A DNA stretch of 64,000 bases from Cunninghamia lanceolata (lineage: Eukaryota; Streptophyta; Pinopsida; Cupressales; Cupressaceae), in NCBI GenBank assembly GCA_027924645.1, contig BSBN01001150.1:682001-746000 (forward strand), read 5' to 3'. Numbering within the stretch: position 1 is the stretch's first letter; each line of letters opens with the position of its first letter. Below, piece after piece: positions 22,161-34,088 of this stretch. The position numbers and the translations under genes were made by a program. The notes beneath the pieces were generated by a model. It was not told where the DNA came from, did no database searches, and saw nothing but the letters and a program-made list of their open reading frames with translations.

Positions 22161-23099
22161 CCCTATAAGTAAGAGGTTCCCTCCATTGGTGCAACCACCA
22201 AGGGATAAAAGGACCATTTTTTGCAAAGGTGGTGGATGGTTTTTGACCATCCTCCATGCAACAATAATGAGGTCCCACAATATTTTTTGAGGAAACTCTA
22301 TTGCAAGTTTGTCCTCAATAAAGTGCCAAACTATTTTTGATATGCGATACTTTCAAGGTAGAGATGGGGGTCAGCATAAGATAGACCAGGGGCATGTCTT
22401 GACCCACAATGATCAATGAAACAAGCACTCGCCAGACCAACCTATAAGCACGTGTCTATCCCTTCCAATGTGAAGGAGAGTGTTGAGGTCGAGATACTAT
22501 AGTACATTAGTTCCTTGACCCAGAGCATCATAGAGCATGCCAGTCCTGCAACACATCATGAGTTGGGGGAGACTTCGAGGAGTAGGGTTCCACCCCATAC
22601 TTGTCAAGCTTGTGGGTCAGCCTGTGGTTATGACCTTACGAATAGTTAGGATGCAGGGGCGTAGGCTACATCTGTAGCTGAGCAGTTGGTGATGATAGAT
22701 GCCCTCCTGAATGAGACTTTTGGCCTTGATACTCAGGTAAATGTTAGTAAGTTCATTAAATTTAATTTATTAAATTTTATTTTTAAAACGTAAGTTTAAC
22801 TAATTTAGTTTAATGATTGTAATGAAATTTTAGGGTCATAACGTTCATTCAGTTTTCAGCGGTTATCCACCTCCTTATTACACTATGACATGTACTACCG
22901 AGGTATGTAACTAGTAAATAATTATAAATATTACATGTCTCTCTACCACTACATATCTACGCCCATACTCTGTAGGATCATTGTAGCATGGTAAGGAAAT
23001 TCATGTAATTATACAATGCACTTTGAAGCATGCAACTAAAAATGAGCAAGACATTATTACATGTGACCTCATACCTCTAGAAGTTTGTCATATAATTCT
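22161..23099. other. Unassigned sequence
   Basis: Possibly decayed coding sequence (22180-22730 has fair coding-like composition on the plus strand, interrupted by stops), then AT-rich. No family recognised. Confidence 0.3.
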
Positions 23100-23360
23100 T
23101 GGAACATCTACAATTCCACGTGTATGCTTCATGCTACCATTCACATACATGCTTCATGCTTCTTGTGTATACTTCATGTGTTCATGTGTACATGATTCAT
23201 GCTTCCTGTGTATACTTCATGTTTTCATGTGTATGCTTCATGCTTCCTGTGTAGACTTCATGTATTACATGTATTCACATGTATGCTTTATGATTCCTAT
23301 GTATACTTCATGTATTACATGTATTCACGTGTACGCCTCATACTTCATGTATTACGTATA
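23100..23360. repeat. Minisatellite, units of about 41-50 bp
   Basis: The phrase gcttcctgtgtatacttcatg and variants recur at about 23158, 23201, 23242 and 23292, interleaved with atgtgtatgcttcatg. The long ORF across it (Cys/Met/Tyr-rich) is only the translation of the repeat. Confidence 0.8.
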
Positions 23361-23666
23361 TCTATTTGTTTGCTTCATGACCGGATGTATCTTCAACAAG
23401 ATTACTCCATGTGTATTAAAAACATTGTTTGTCAAAATGCTTTTTAGGTTGATAAGCACTAACATAAAAGGGAGAGAAATTTATTGTTGAGAAAGACATC
23501 CATAACATCCTTGAAGAATACAACCTTAGGCAATATTGCAAATAAATGAATTTAGGTTCTCACGAATAGTGATGATATGATTTAGGTTGTGACATTTCAA
23601 AGGTGAAAAGTTGTGACCCTTCGAAGAGGAAAGACTATGACCCTTTTATAATGAAGGGTGTTGACT
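23361..23666. other. Flank of the satellite
   Basis: Contains short repeats gtgacc(a)tt.. around 23590-23650; no gene seen. Confidence 0.3.
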
Positions 23667-25820
23667 ATGCCTAGCATAGATGTACTGGACGTGTTAGAGC
23701 TAACGGTTTGGCCCCATGAAGAACAAAACAAAAAATAGCCTACCTTGCAACTTTACACTACATGCATCTAACAAATTTTGGAGCATCATAAAAACTTTCA
23801 CCACCGATAAATGCCTCAGAGATATCAAAAACTAAGAGAGGTTATTGTAGAGGGACTCTACATGATCCTGTAACATTAGACAGATTGTTTTTAAGTGACG
23901 CAATTTCTGAGTAATAGCTCGTCAATGATTGCTACATTTTTGCACTTTGGACTCTTAAGGGATATCACCAGTACAATGTAGCTCAAACTATTTTGACATG
24001 TTTGGGTGTGAAAAAGGAACATGCCTAGCCTAAACATACCCATTCATATGTGTTGGAGTTGTCAGTTTTGTCGCACGAGCAGAACAAAAGTTACACCCCT
24101 TTGCAACTTTACACTGCATGCATCTAACCCATTTTCCATCAACTGAAAACTGGACACCACAGGTAAACACCTGAGAGATATCAAAAACTGAGAGAGGTTA
24201 TTGTAGAGGGGCCCTATGTGATCCTATAGCCTTAGATGAGATGTTTCTAAGTGACATAGTTTTCGAGTAACAACTCATCAAAGGGTGCTACCTTTTGCAC
24301 TTTGATCTCTTAAGGGATATCGTCGATACAATGTAGCTTGGACAATTTTGACACATTTGGGTTTGAAAAAGGACCATGCCTAGCCTAAATGTACCCATCC
24401 AGACGTGTTGGAACTATCAGTTTGGTTGCATGAGTAGCAGAACAAAAGTTACACCCCTTTGCAACTTTACACTGCATGCATTTGATACTCTTTCAATCAA
24501 CTGAAAATTGGACACCACAGGCAAACGCCTCAAAGATATAAGAAACTGAGAGAGGTTGTTTTAGAGGGGCCCTATGTGATCTTGTAGCCTCAGATGGATT
24601 GTTCCTAATTGACACGGTTTCTGAGTAATAGCTTGTCAAAGATTGCTGGCTTTTTGCACTTTAGACTCTTAAGGGATATCGTCGGTACAATGTAGCTTGG
24701 ATTGTTACGGCATGTTTGGGTGTGAAAAAGGACCATGCCTAGCATAAACCCACCAATTCAAATGTGTTGAAATTATCAGTTTGGTCGCACAAGGAGCAGA
24801 ACGAAAGTTACACCCCTTTACAATTTTACACTGCATGCATTTGACCCTTTTTCCATCAATTAAAAACTTGACACCATGGGCAAACACCTAAGAGATATCA
24901 AAAACCAAGAGAGGTTATATTAGAGGGGACCTACATGATTCCATAGCCTTAGATGAAATATTTCTAAGTAATATAGTTTCTAAGTAACATCTCATCAAAG
25001 ATTGGTGCCTTTTTGCACTTTGGACTCTTAAGGGATATCGCCATTACAATGTAGCTCGGATTGTTTTGGCATGTTTGGGTATGAAAAAGGACCATGCCTA
25101 GCCTAAATGTACCCATCCAGACATATTGGAACTATCAGTTTGGTTTCAGGAGGAGCAAAATGAAAGTTACACCCCTTTGCAACTTTACATTGCATGCATT
25201 TGACACTTTTTCCATCAACTAAAAACTGGACACTAGGGGCAAATGAATTAGAGATATCAAAAACTAAGAGAGGTTATTGTAGAGGGGCCCTACATGATAC
25301 CATAGCCTTAAATAGATTGTTTCTAATTGACACAGTTTCTAAGTAATAGCTTGTCAAAGATTGTTGCCTTTTTTGCACTTTGGACTCTTAAGGGATATCA
25401 CCGATACAATGTAGCTCGAACTGTTTTGGCATGTTTGGGTGCGAATCAAGACCATGCCTAGCATAAACCCACCAATCCAAAAGTTTTGGAACTACCAGTT
25501 TGGTCACACGAGGAGAAGAATGAAAGTTACATCCCTTTGCAACTTTACATTGCATGCATCTGACACTTTTTCTGTCAATTGAAAACTTGACATCACGGAA
25601 AAATGCCTTAGAGGTATCAAAAAATGAGAGAGTTTATTGTAGAGGGGACCTACATGATCTCGTAGCCTTAGACGAGATGTTTCTAAGTGACACGGTTTCC
25701 GAGTAACAGCTCATCAAAGATTGCTACCCTTTTGCACTTTGGACTCTTAAGGGATATCATCGGCACAATGTAGCTCAGACTGTTTTGGCATGTTTGGGTG
25801 TGAAATAGGACCATGCTATT
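23667..25820. repeat. Satellite array, six units of about 354-360 bp
   Basis: The phrase atgcctagc marks units at 23667, 24021, 24375, 24734, 25093, 25453, with a last truncated match at 25812. Each unit repeats conserved blocks such as acccctttgcaactttacac, gagagaggttattgtagagg and cttaagggatatc. No ORF is conserved between units. From 24375 the units alternate between two types (cctaaatgtacccatccag at 24375 and 25093; cataaacccaccaat at 24734 and 25453), suggesting a dimeric higher-order repeat. Confidence 0.92.
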
Positions 25821-26912
25821 ACCTGTTAACACCCCCATTAGGAATTGCATGTAGAAGATATAAATTAAATGCAAATAAAGATTAAATAGAGGAATGAAAA
25901 ATCTTTGACTTCATTTGTTCATATCCACCTATAGCATCATCTCTCACTTTCTTTGCCTACACAAATTCTTACCAACTACAAAACCTCTTGAGTTTTTCCA
26001 CTTCTCCATTACCATTTGCCCATTCCACATATTGCACAGGCACCTTCCTTAAAACTTCTCGAGAGCAGGAAGAATCTCTTTATTCAATACATTATCTATC
26101 TCATTCACTTTGGTTTGCTTCTTTTCAAGTGTTTCTAGAGAAGATTCCTTTTTTATTTCATAGACTCTTGATAAGATGATTTTGATAAGATATGATATGG
26201 ATTATGATTGGATGATGAGATAGGATAAAACATGATAAAGATTGGATATGATATGATAGGATACAAACTGGATAGGAAGATACAGATGGTCAATGATAAA
26301 AACAATGATGATGACAATGATAAGATGATAAGGGTAGGCTAATGGCTGAAAGGACCAAGGTCTAAGGATGATGGTTGTGATAACTAGCTTATGATAATGG
26401 ATGAAAATGCTAAGATGAGGGAAACATTATATATTTTGGATCGATATGATGGAAATGGTTGATGTTTTAGGTGAAATGATGGTTGAGGAAGGGTCTCCCA
26501 AGTCTGATCTAGGGTTGCAAAGGTCAAGTTTGCAAATTGAAGTCTCTAAATGGTCAAATGGTGAAACCATAAATATGCATATAATCTACCCAATATTCAC
26601 TGTATATGTGTAAAAATGCAGCAACCAAAAAAGACAAGCATATGTAAACTTGGAACCAAAACCTTGTAAACTTGAAATATAGAAACGAAGGGTCTAACTA
26701 TCAACTGCAATACATTAATATCAATAACATGACTTTACAAAATCAATGTGCATACTTAAAAATTAATCCAATGAACCATTTGGGTCTGCTCTGCTCTTTA
26801 TTGTGTCAATTATTGCCTCATGGTCAGACTCACACACCTTCCACAAGGTCTTGTTCAAAGGTCTACCCCAATATTGTATCAAATGAACATTGGATGCCAC
26901 GATAAGGTTTGA
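25821..26912. other. Low-complexity and unassigned sequence
   Basis: From about 26160 to 26480 the plus strand is rich in gatga/gata/gatgg words, a degenerate simple-sequence region. The rest (25830-26150, 26490-26912) shows no supported gene. Confidence 0.4.
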
Positions 26913-29722
26913 TTAATAAAGAATCTTCTGATGTGTGTCAAAGTCTTGAAACAACCAAACATTAATACTCTTATGTGGGTACCTTCTAAGCCATGTTCCA
27001 ATAACAACCATTAAGCATGTAGGGTATTCGATGTTTTCTCCATTTGTAACTTGGGCCTCCAATTTATTTTTGTCCTCAACAAAACAACACAAGTAATAAT
27101 CCATTCCCTCTTCATTGTCTTCATCTACAATAACTACATAAATATGCCCTACATTGATATGTGTTGCAAATTAGATGAAATTAGTCAACATTACAAAAAC
27201 ACCACAAAGTAAGATAACATTAAAAGAATTTCAAAAACTGTGCAAGTAGATATATTAGCTGGTTGAACTAAATCTGATATGTGGTCAAAGTCAACCGATG
27301 ATTCGATTTGTGTCAGTTCCAGTACCATCGAGGGTCGATACGTGTCAAGTGGGCTAATATAATTTAACCACCATTCATCAACCCACTCCTTTGACTTGCA
27401 CTCATTTTAGGCTTTAATTGTACATGAAGAACAAAATTATGCCATCTTTTGCGTATGAATACTTCATGAACTTGCATTTGAGCTTCTAAAAGAGTGTAGC
27501 TCACTTGATCCTATCAGTGTACAACAATCCTCATATGGTGCAATGTTAGTATCATCTATTGACCAAAAAAATCTATGAACTAAAGACTTAACTTCATTAC
27601 CTAGACCCATTGAAGCATTACACCACTTGATGATTGATTTTGCATCTATCAACTTTGCATTGTCCTTATACTTTAACTCTTCTCGTGCTATGGCTCTTTT
27701 GATACATGCTCCTACACCATCATGCTCCCCCTTTCCATGCCCGACCTCACAAAAGTTCCACATATGCTGAACACCTATAATATTATGCATCCTGCTCAAC
27801 CAATAGAACATATGTGAGTTCTTGAATTGTGATGCACAGTTATCCGACCATATGATATGCTGACTGAATGATATGCCCCTTCTAGCCAAATCATTGTAGA
27901 ACACTTGAAAGCAACCTTGTATGAACTCCATAGAATGCGTGAGATCATCACTAATATAAAAATGATACTCCCTTATGATCTTTCTATCATCCTCTGTACT
28001 ATCATTCACATGAATGAATGCGATGTGCATAAATATAGAAACCTGTGTGGAGTTGTAATATTGTGATTGCACCTCACGTTGTGGATGTAGACTTTAGTTC
28101 TCTGTAAAGTCGATGACTGAAACAATGCTACCAAGTGGAAATGTGTCCTTGCATAACTTGAATTGCAAGTCCAACCATCGAGCTCTATGGGTATGCCTTG
28201 CATACTCATACACTACTGTCACAAAATGTAGATATAAACTAATACACTGGAATCTTTTGAATAACCAAACCATACCTCTTTGCTTCTTTACCATCTTTTG
28301 TATTGTAGGCTATTGTTTTATACTTGCCGAACTCCACTAGTTTGTTTCCAACTGCATGTGTGCTTTCCATATGTTCACATATTGGCATACATTGCAAGCC
28401 ACTGCAATGCTGATATGTGTCATCCAAGCAGAATTTCCTGTAGAATATTTGACCTTCCTCTCTTTCACATAAAATTGTTGATATGAAGTCTCTTGAAGAT
28501 GTTGGTGGGGCATGTATGCCACAATCCTGCAAAACATTGTTAGTATGCAAATCTAAACATATAGATCGATAAACATCAAAATGGTTAGAAAATTCAATAT
28601 GTAATCTACAACAAGTAGTGCGTGTGTGATTTATTTTGACATAAAAAGTTTTTAGCATTTTAAAATATCTTTGATAAATTTTAATTTGAGAATACATCTC
28701 TAGAAACTTACCAAAAAACTATGTTTGAGTTGTATCCAAAAATGCTTTGGATGTGGCTCACGGTTTTGACTATTGATTCTCCTTCTTACCACATCCCTTT
28801 GATTTGGAGATACCCTTGTGTAATTCTTCCAAAAGTCTTCAATTAGTGATCTCAATGCTTCAGCAATTGGTTTATCTTTTCATGGTAGTCTCCCTGAGAA
28901 TGCCCATAATTCATTGGCATTGGTGTCCTCGATTCTTTGGCACCTTCCAATGGCTCTTGATAAAGTTTTCTATTAATTCTCAATGCTTGACTCATCTTTC
29001 TAATGAGACGAGCTTTCCTTGTTTGATTACTTACTATTGTTGATGTAATGATAGGTCGTGTGACATTACTATCTTTTGTGTGTGAGGTGTTACCCACACT
29101 CTCATATGCACCCATTAGATTCTTGACAATAGATTTTTCACTTGAAGCCTCCGATGCTCTCAACCCAAGAATCTTCATGATGGACCTATACTTTATACTT
29201 CACATCATTTCAATGAATAGTTGACATCTTGCAGTAGAACACTCTCCAAATCTTTTGAGCATATCTTCTACAAGTGCATTTTGAATTCTTACCTTCCATT
29301 GGCTACAAAATATTCTCATCAATATCAATCAAATACTTTGGTTTTCTATGTAAAATTCTAGGTGGTGTTGTCAGAGGTAAATTCATCTCAACATTGATGG
29401 GCTAGATGGTATACCTTCGGTCAGAGATAGAATAGATGACATACCTTGAGGTTTAAGTGGAATGATGGCATACCTCCTTCCTCACATGTGAGTGATGATG
29501 TACTCTCAACTTGAGATGTGGTAGATGGTGTCCCTCCATCTTGACTTGCGGTAGAGGACATGTCTCCAAATATGGTATTCAAATCTCTCATAGCACGAAG
29601 TTTTTGCACTCATTCCCTTTGTTCCACCAACACCATATCTCTTGTTGATGGTTGAGGTTCCCCTTCAATTGCATGTCTTTGACAATCGTGTCCAATTTCC
29701 TCTTCTCACAAAGTTCCCTCAT
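26913..29722 (-). pseudogene. DDE-like transposase gene, main part (broken)
   Basis: On the minus strand a chain of frames from 29722 down to 26913 encodes one decayed protein. Landmarks: a Cys-containing domain at 28570-28300 (LQDCGIHAPPTSSRDFISTI, then CMPICEHMESTHAVGNKLV), SIVSVIDFTEN near 28110, and the open frame 28072-27464 with HIIWSDNCASQFKN (residues 72-85 of that frame) and a GHGKGEHDGVGACIKRA block (111-127). These give the Asp-Asp-(Asp/Glu) spacing of an RNase H-fold transposase; the catalytic assignment is inference. A C-terminal piece (MVVIGTWLRRYPHKS) lies at 27010-26913. I do not know a name for this family. The N-terminus lies across element C (33118-33197). Confidence 0.6.
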
Positions 29723-30131
29723 TGATCTAGACAATACCTAGCACTGAGCTTGTGGTATTGTAATGCAATAAAACAACAAAGAAGAAATGAGTTTCTGTAA
29801 ATAGGTAAACTCGTTGAGAGTTGTGAATTGCCTCCGAAAAACTAGTTTTTATTCATTCCAATTCAAAATATATACGCTTACATAAAATATGAAGGGTCAC
29901 ATTACCCTTGGAAAACAAAAAGAACTCTTGGAAGGTGAAAACTTTTTACAAAAGTTCAAAATTATGAAATTTTTGATCTCCCCCTTTGCAAGATCATAAC
30001 GCCTAGCTATTTTGTTGGAATTTAAACTTTTTGCCTCTGAGAATGTAATTTACTAAGATGTAGAAAATACAAAAAACTAAGTTTTTGATATTTTCCTAAA
30101 AATACCACTCAAATGACCCTGGACCTGATCA
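29723..30131 (-). repeat. 3' LTR of element C
   Basis: 409 bp matching 32711-33117 with scattered substitutions. On the minus strand it begins tgatcaggtcc, right after the purine tract aagggggaagcaa. Confidence 0.9.
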
Positions 30132-30735
30132 TTGCTTCCCCCTTGAGAGGCAATGGGCCCCATTGCATCTATGGTCTGCAACAACCGAGGAAACTGCTTT
30201 TTCAATTTGGTCCCTAGTGAACCACTTGCCTTGATGAGGAAGTTTACTGCTTGAACCACATGGTACAGAGGAATATGTTGTATTTTTAGTGTCATAACAT
30301 GGAATCGATGAGGTAGACGATGTTGATCATGCCTTTCCTTGTACTTTTGGCTAGTGTGCCGCAATATCTCTAAAGCTTGCTGCATTTCTTCAACAAACTT
30401 GGTTTCCTTATGTGATGATGGAGCATTTGAGATGACTGGTATTGCTACATCAATAGGAGCCAGTGGTTGATGTTCAAGACATATTTCAAATGGGCTACAC
30501 CCTATGGAACCATGTAGGGCATGATTGTAGTTGTGCTTAGTTTGCCAATCCGTTTGTGGATGGGACGCAGTAGACTTTGTCAGCTTGTTATCCATCATAT
30601 CCCAGAGTGATGTCCTACTTTCATTTATCTATTTTTCCTAAGTGGTAGTGGTGACCAGTTTGTCATGGATATTAGCTACAATTGACCTCGTGTCCTTCAT
30701 TAGAACAAATGTTCCAATATGAGCAATTGGACATT
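30077..30735 (-). pseudogene. Integrase C-terminal remnant of element C
   Basis: The frame 30598-30077 (173 codons) starts in the end of the integrase core: KSTASHPQTDWQTK matches the usual STA.HPQTDGQTE motif, with the G replaced by W. It is followed by the HGSIGCSPFEICLEHQPLAP block and the ALEILRHTSQKYKERHDQHR helix typical of the Ty3 integrase tail. Immediately upstream (30735-30600) is decayed core sequence with stops. The catalytic D-D part is absent, so no activity is possible. The end of the frame overlaps the 3' LTR. Confidence 0.85.
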
Positions 30736-30739
30736 CACA

Positions 30740-32107
30740 TTATTTTTCAGTAATAAAAGATGCTGGTTGTGTAGGACTTACTTCAGGTATCTGATACTTC
30801 TTTTCGCCTAGTTTGATAATGACACTGCGAGGTCTAAACTCATATACACCATGATGCTTGTACATATATGGGTGCCCCAACAATACATTACACACATCCA
30901 AGGGTGCCACATCACATATGACTTCATCTTTTAATGGTTTGATAGAATAAGGTAAGCAACATTGCTTATTTACCTGAATATCTTGTTCTTGGTTGCTTAC
31001 CCATCCCACATGATATGGTTGTGGATGAGGTGTGGTCTGCAAGTTCAGCCTTTTAACAGTCTCAGTAGAGATTAGATTCCTTTGACTTCCACTATCGACG
31101 ATGAAATGGAGGGCCTTGCCATTTACCCACATTTGTGAGTAGAATAAACGCTCCTCATCTTCACGAGGCAAAATCCTGGTGGTGGCAACTATGGCATAGG
31201 GGTCAACTTCAATTATTTGGTCATCATCTCTTTGCTCAAAAGAGTCTGCAGGCAATGGTTCATGTTTAGCTTCGGCTTCCTTTTCTTGTAACCCTATCAT
31301 CAACACCTTGGTAGCTTGACAGTCCTTTGTGTTATGTCTTGGACTTCTATGGAATTCACACCACATCTTCTTTCCATTGTTGTTTGTTGTTGATGATGCT
31401 TGTGAGGAGGGATCCTTAGCTGTCTGTTTTCCCATGAATTTGTTGTCACCTTCATTCTTTGGAAAATAATCCCTTTTTCCCTTTTGTTTGAATTTTTCCT
31501 CAATCTTCACTACATATTTGTAGGTAGTCCCCAAGGTCTCAATATTGAGAAATTCCATCTCTGTTTGGATATAACGACAAAGCCCACTACGATACTTCAA
31601 AATTTGATGTTTCTCTATATCAATGATGCCAAGCTTTGCTGAAAGAGCATGGAATGTATTAGTGTAATCCTGAATAGATTGGCCTTTCTGTTGACGAAGC
31701 ATCTGCCACTCCATATACTTATCCTCGTATGAATTTTCAGGATAATATTCTTCCTTGATATGTTCCACAAACTCTCCCCAAGTGGGATCATCCTCTACTG
31801 CTCCATCAAACTCAAGGTTTTCTCTAGACAATAGTTTATTTTCCCATGATTGTTTTACATGATGCTCAGCTTTGAGGAGAGCAAAGGTTATTTTTTCATG
31901 ATTAGAGAAGTGATTCACAAAAAAATACCTTTCTAGTTTTGACAACCAATCATCAACAACATCTTCATTTATTTTGCCTTCAAAATTTGGAATATCAAAA
32001 TTTACTCGTACCTTGAAAGGAGTGTGACCACCAAATGGTAATCTACCCATGTTGGGTTGTTGATTTCCTTGATGTTGTTGCAGCAGACGAGAGAACTGAT
32101 TCATCAT
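30740..32107 (-). CDS. Gag-protease ORF of element C (intact, 455 codons)
   Basis: Uninterrupted frame starting MMNQFSRLLQ. Residues about 40-190 are a retrotransposon gag domain (VDDWLSKLERYFFVNHFS; WGEFVEHIKEEYYPENSYED; QSIQDYTNTFHALSAKLG). A nucleocapsid-type finger at 250-263 reads C-x2-H-x4-H-x4-C, where the canonical form has Cys at the second position. The protease motif FIVDSGSQRNLIS is at 336-348, and a LLGHPYMYKHHGVYEF block near 415 fits the end of a Ty3 protease. The ORF ends in TAA just before the deletion joint to integrase. It is striking that gag and protease stay open while everything between protease and integrase end is gone; the product could still form particles if expressed. 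Confidence 0.88.
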   Translation of the reverse strand: MMNQFSRLLQQHQGNQQPNMGRLPFGGHTPFKVRVNFDIPNFEGKINEDVVDDWLSKLERYFFVNHFSNHEKITFALLKAEHHVKQSWENKLLSRENLEFDGAVEDDPTWGEFVEHIKEEYYPENSYEDKYMEWQMLRQQKGQSIQDYTNTFHALSAKLGIIDIEKHQILKYRSGLCRYIQTEMEFLNIETLGTTYKYVVKIEEKFKQKGKRDYFPKNEGDNKFMGKQTAKDPSSQASSTTNNNGKKMWCEFHRSPRHNTKDCQATKVLMIGLQEKEAEAKHEPLPADSFEQRDDDQIIEVDPYAIVATTRILPREDEERLFYSQMWVNGKALHFIVDSGSQRNLISTETVKRLNLQTTPHPQPYHVGWVSNQEQDIQVNKQCCLPYSIKPLKDEVICDVAPLDVCNVLLGHPYMYKHHGVYEFRPRSVIIKLGEKKYQIPEVSPTQPASFITEK

Positions 32108-32693
32108 CTCCTCACGCTATTTTGTTAACGCTTCTTCAACCATCACCTTGAAAGGATTTGAATGATAATCACGTTCTGACATTTTTGATCAAGTGAACCT
32201 CAAATGAATATAATATGATGGCTGTGTGGAGGACTGAATCACCTTTCCAACGATGTTTTGTTTGTCTAATTTTGACACTGTATGCAAAAGATATGCCCAA
32301 AACACTGAGAGCAATGCTGAAAAAAAGACCTGACTTCTGGTGAAAACAACAGGTAGCTAAGAAAAAAATTAGAAAATATTACCTACACCACTAGAAAGTG
32401 ATTTGAGTCCTCTTTCTGGTGATATCTTGTTTGTACAAAATGGAGTCCGGATGAGAAAGATATACCTGATTTCGCGAAACTGCTCTGAAAAGGCAAAAAA
32501 AAGAAACAAGCAAAATAGGGACGCGGATTTGTGATCTATTTTCTTGAAATTTGTGCAATTTCTGCAAAAAATAAGAGATACCTAGATAGGATTTCGATGC
32601 TGCCGACAAAACCCAGAAATGGTTTGAACTGAGATTACGCCGTTTGAATGCTTATGGCTAAAATCCTCTCTGATTCGAAAAGAACCAAACAAA

Positions 32694-32709
32694 CTTGGCT
32701 CTTATACCA
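32694..32709 (-). promoter_or_regulatory. Primer-binding site of element C
   Basis: On the minus strand, tggtataagagccaag lies one base after the 5' LTR. It differs by one base from the initiator-Met tRNA primer site (tggtatcagagc). Confidence 0.85.
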
Positions 32710-32710
32710 C

Positions 32711-33117
32711 TGATCTGGACAATATCTAGCGCTGAGCCTGTGGTATTGTAATGCAATAAAATAACAAAGAAGAAATGAGTTTCTACAAATAGGCAAACTC
32801 GCTGAGAGTTGTGAATTGCCTCTGAAAAACTAATTTTTATTCATTCCAATTCGAAATATATAGGCTTACATAAAATATGAAGGGTCACATTACCCTTGGA
32901 AAATAAAAAAAACTCTTGGAAGGTGAACTTTTTACAAAAGTTCAAAATTACGAATTTTTTGATCTCCCCCTTCGCAAGATCATAACTCCTAACTATTTTG
33001 TTGGAATTTAAACTTTTTGCCTCTGAAAATGCAATTTACTAAGATGTAGAAAATACCAAAAACTAAATTTTTGATGTTTTCCTAAAAATACCACTCAAAT
33101 GACCATGGACCTAATCA
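32711..33117 (-). repeat. 5' LTR of element C
   Basis: 407 bp, partner of 29723-30131; runs tgattagg...atca on the minus strand. Confidence 0.9.
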
Positions 33118-33197
33118 CTCATACCTGCTACTTTCTTTGCATTCTTAGCTTCTTTCTCTTCCTATGTTGGTTTAATCCTTGATCGTTTCCTCGGCAT
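33118..33197 (-). pseudogene. N-terminus of the DDE-like transposase gene
   Basis: On the minus strand an ATG at 33197 starts MPRKRSRIKPT, a stop (TAG) and EEKEAKNAKKVAG, reaching the TSD of element C. Beyond the element the frame resumes with RELCEKRKLDTIVKDMQLKG (29717 downward). The N-terminus is basic, as in DNA-binding transposases; the TAG again stands where CAG (Gln) would fit. Confidence 0.6.
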
Positions 33198-33479
33198 GAT
33201 GGAGAATTTTATCTATAGCATGATAAAGAGACAAATATTAGTTCCTAAAAAATGAATCCATACAAATAAATGAAATATATGATATTCAGCCCTTCATACA
33301 AAATGTACATACAATCATCATGTAGAAGAGTAAATGTCACTCAACCATGATGAGTAAACAAGTGCACTAAGAACACAAGGAAAATGGAAAGAATTTTTTT
33401 TTGAAGTATTTCTACCTTGCAAGAATTTATCATGTGACTTTGCTCTAGCCATTTTCTAATGTATGACCTACCAATGTAA
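33198..33479. other. Sequence between transposase start and PPR remnant
   Basis: AT-rich; could hold the promoter of the minus-strand gene, but no site is convincing. Confidence 0.3.
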
Positions 33480-34088
33480 TGTCCACAAATAGACATGTAT
33501 GCAAAATGTGGTAGCATAGACAAAGCATGTGAATTTTTTGATGGAATGCCTTAAATAAAATGTGGTCTCATGCAATGCCATGATTGCAAGATAAGCACAA
33601 AATGAACTTTTTAAAAGACATTACAAACTTTTAAGAAAATACAATTGGCTTGAGTATAAATCCAAATTCCACAACTTTTGTCAACATCCTACCTCTAGAA
33701 CAAGGTATGGGCATCAATCAAATCATTGAAAGAAAGGGGGATTTTTGTCAAATGTTATAATTGCAACTCCCTTCACAACAATGTATGAGTGTTATGGTTG
33801 CAATTGCCTTAGTAGACACATGCAAAATGTGGATGCATAGACAAGGCACATGAACTGTTTGACAAAATGCCTCAATGAGATATGTCCTCGTGGACTACAA
33901 TGATTGCAGGATATGCACAAAATCAGTACAAAATTGATTTGTTGAAAAGGCTTTAGAAAATTTCAAGCAAATGCAATTTCTAGGTGTAAAACCAAATTCC
34001 AAAGCATTTTCCAACATCCCCCATGCCTATACCAAAATGGAAACTTTGGAAAGGGGTATGCACATCCATAAAAAAAGATTAAGAAATG
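33480..34088 (+). pseudogene. PPR gene remnant, left part
   Basis: Pentatricopeptide-repeat coding sequence in decay. Legible pieces: DMYAKCGSIDKACEFFDGMP at about 33494, then a shifted PPR block corresponding to a VVSW.AMIA helix (33560-33600), VKPNS-like sequence (33650-33690), a GMGIHQ-like segment (33705), a second MYAKCG..DKA repeat around 33820-33870, and WTTMIAGYAQ-type sequence (33890-33930). Plant PPR proteins of this PLS type act in organelle RNA processing and editing. Frameshifts and stops throughout make this a pseudogene. The remnant is interrupted at 34088 by element D and continues at 48645. Confidence 0.8.

Larger units (their letters stand above)
29723..33117 (-). mobile_element. 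Element C: Ty3-type element with internal deletion
   Basis: Minus-strand LTR element with 5' LTR 32711-33117 and 3' LTR 29723-30131, primer site at 32694-32709, a polypurine tract next to the 3' LTR (30132-30150 region), and a perfect TSD, ctcat (29718-29722 and 33118-33122). It encodes an intact gag-protease ORF and the end of integrase, but RT, RNase H and most of integrase are missing. It inserted near the start of the minus-strand transposase gene: joining the flanks restores that reading frame. Confidence 0.93.

Noticed and set aside
23023..23490. 155-codon ORF rich in Cys, Met and Tyr
   Set aside because: It is the translation of a 41-50 bp minisatellite; two frames are open for the same reason.
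23667..25820. Possible CRISPR-like array
   Set aside because: Units are about 359 bp, near identical throughout, without short repeat/unique spacer structure, in a plant-type context.
28280..28486. Plus-strand ORFs at 28113-28486
   Set aside because: Antisense shadows of the minus-strand transposase gene, whose motifs are recognisable.
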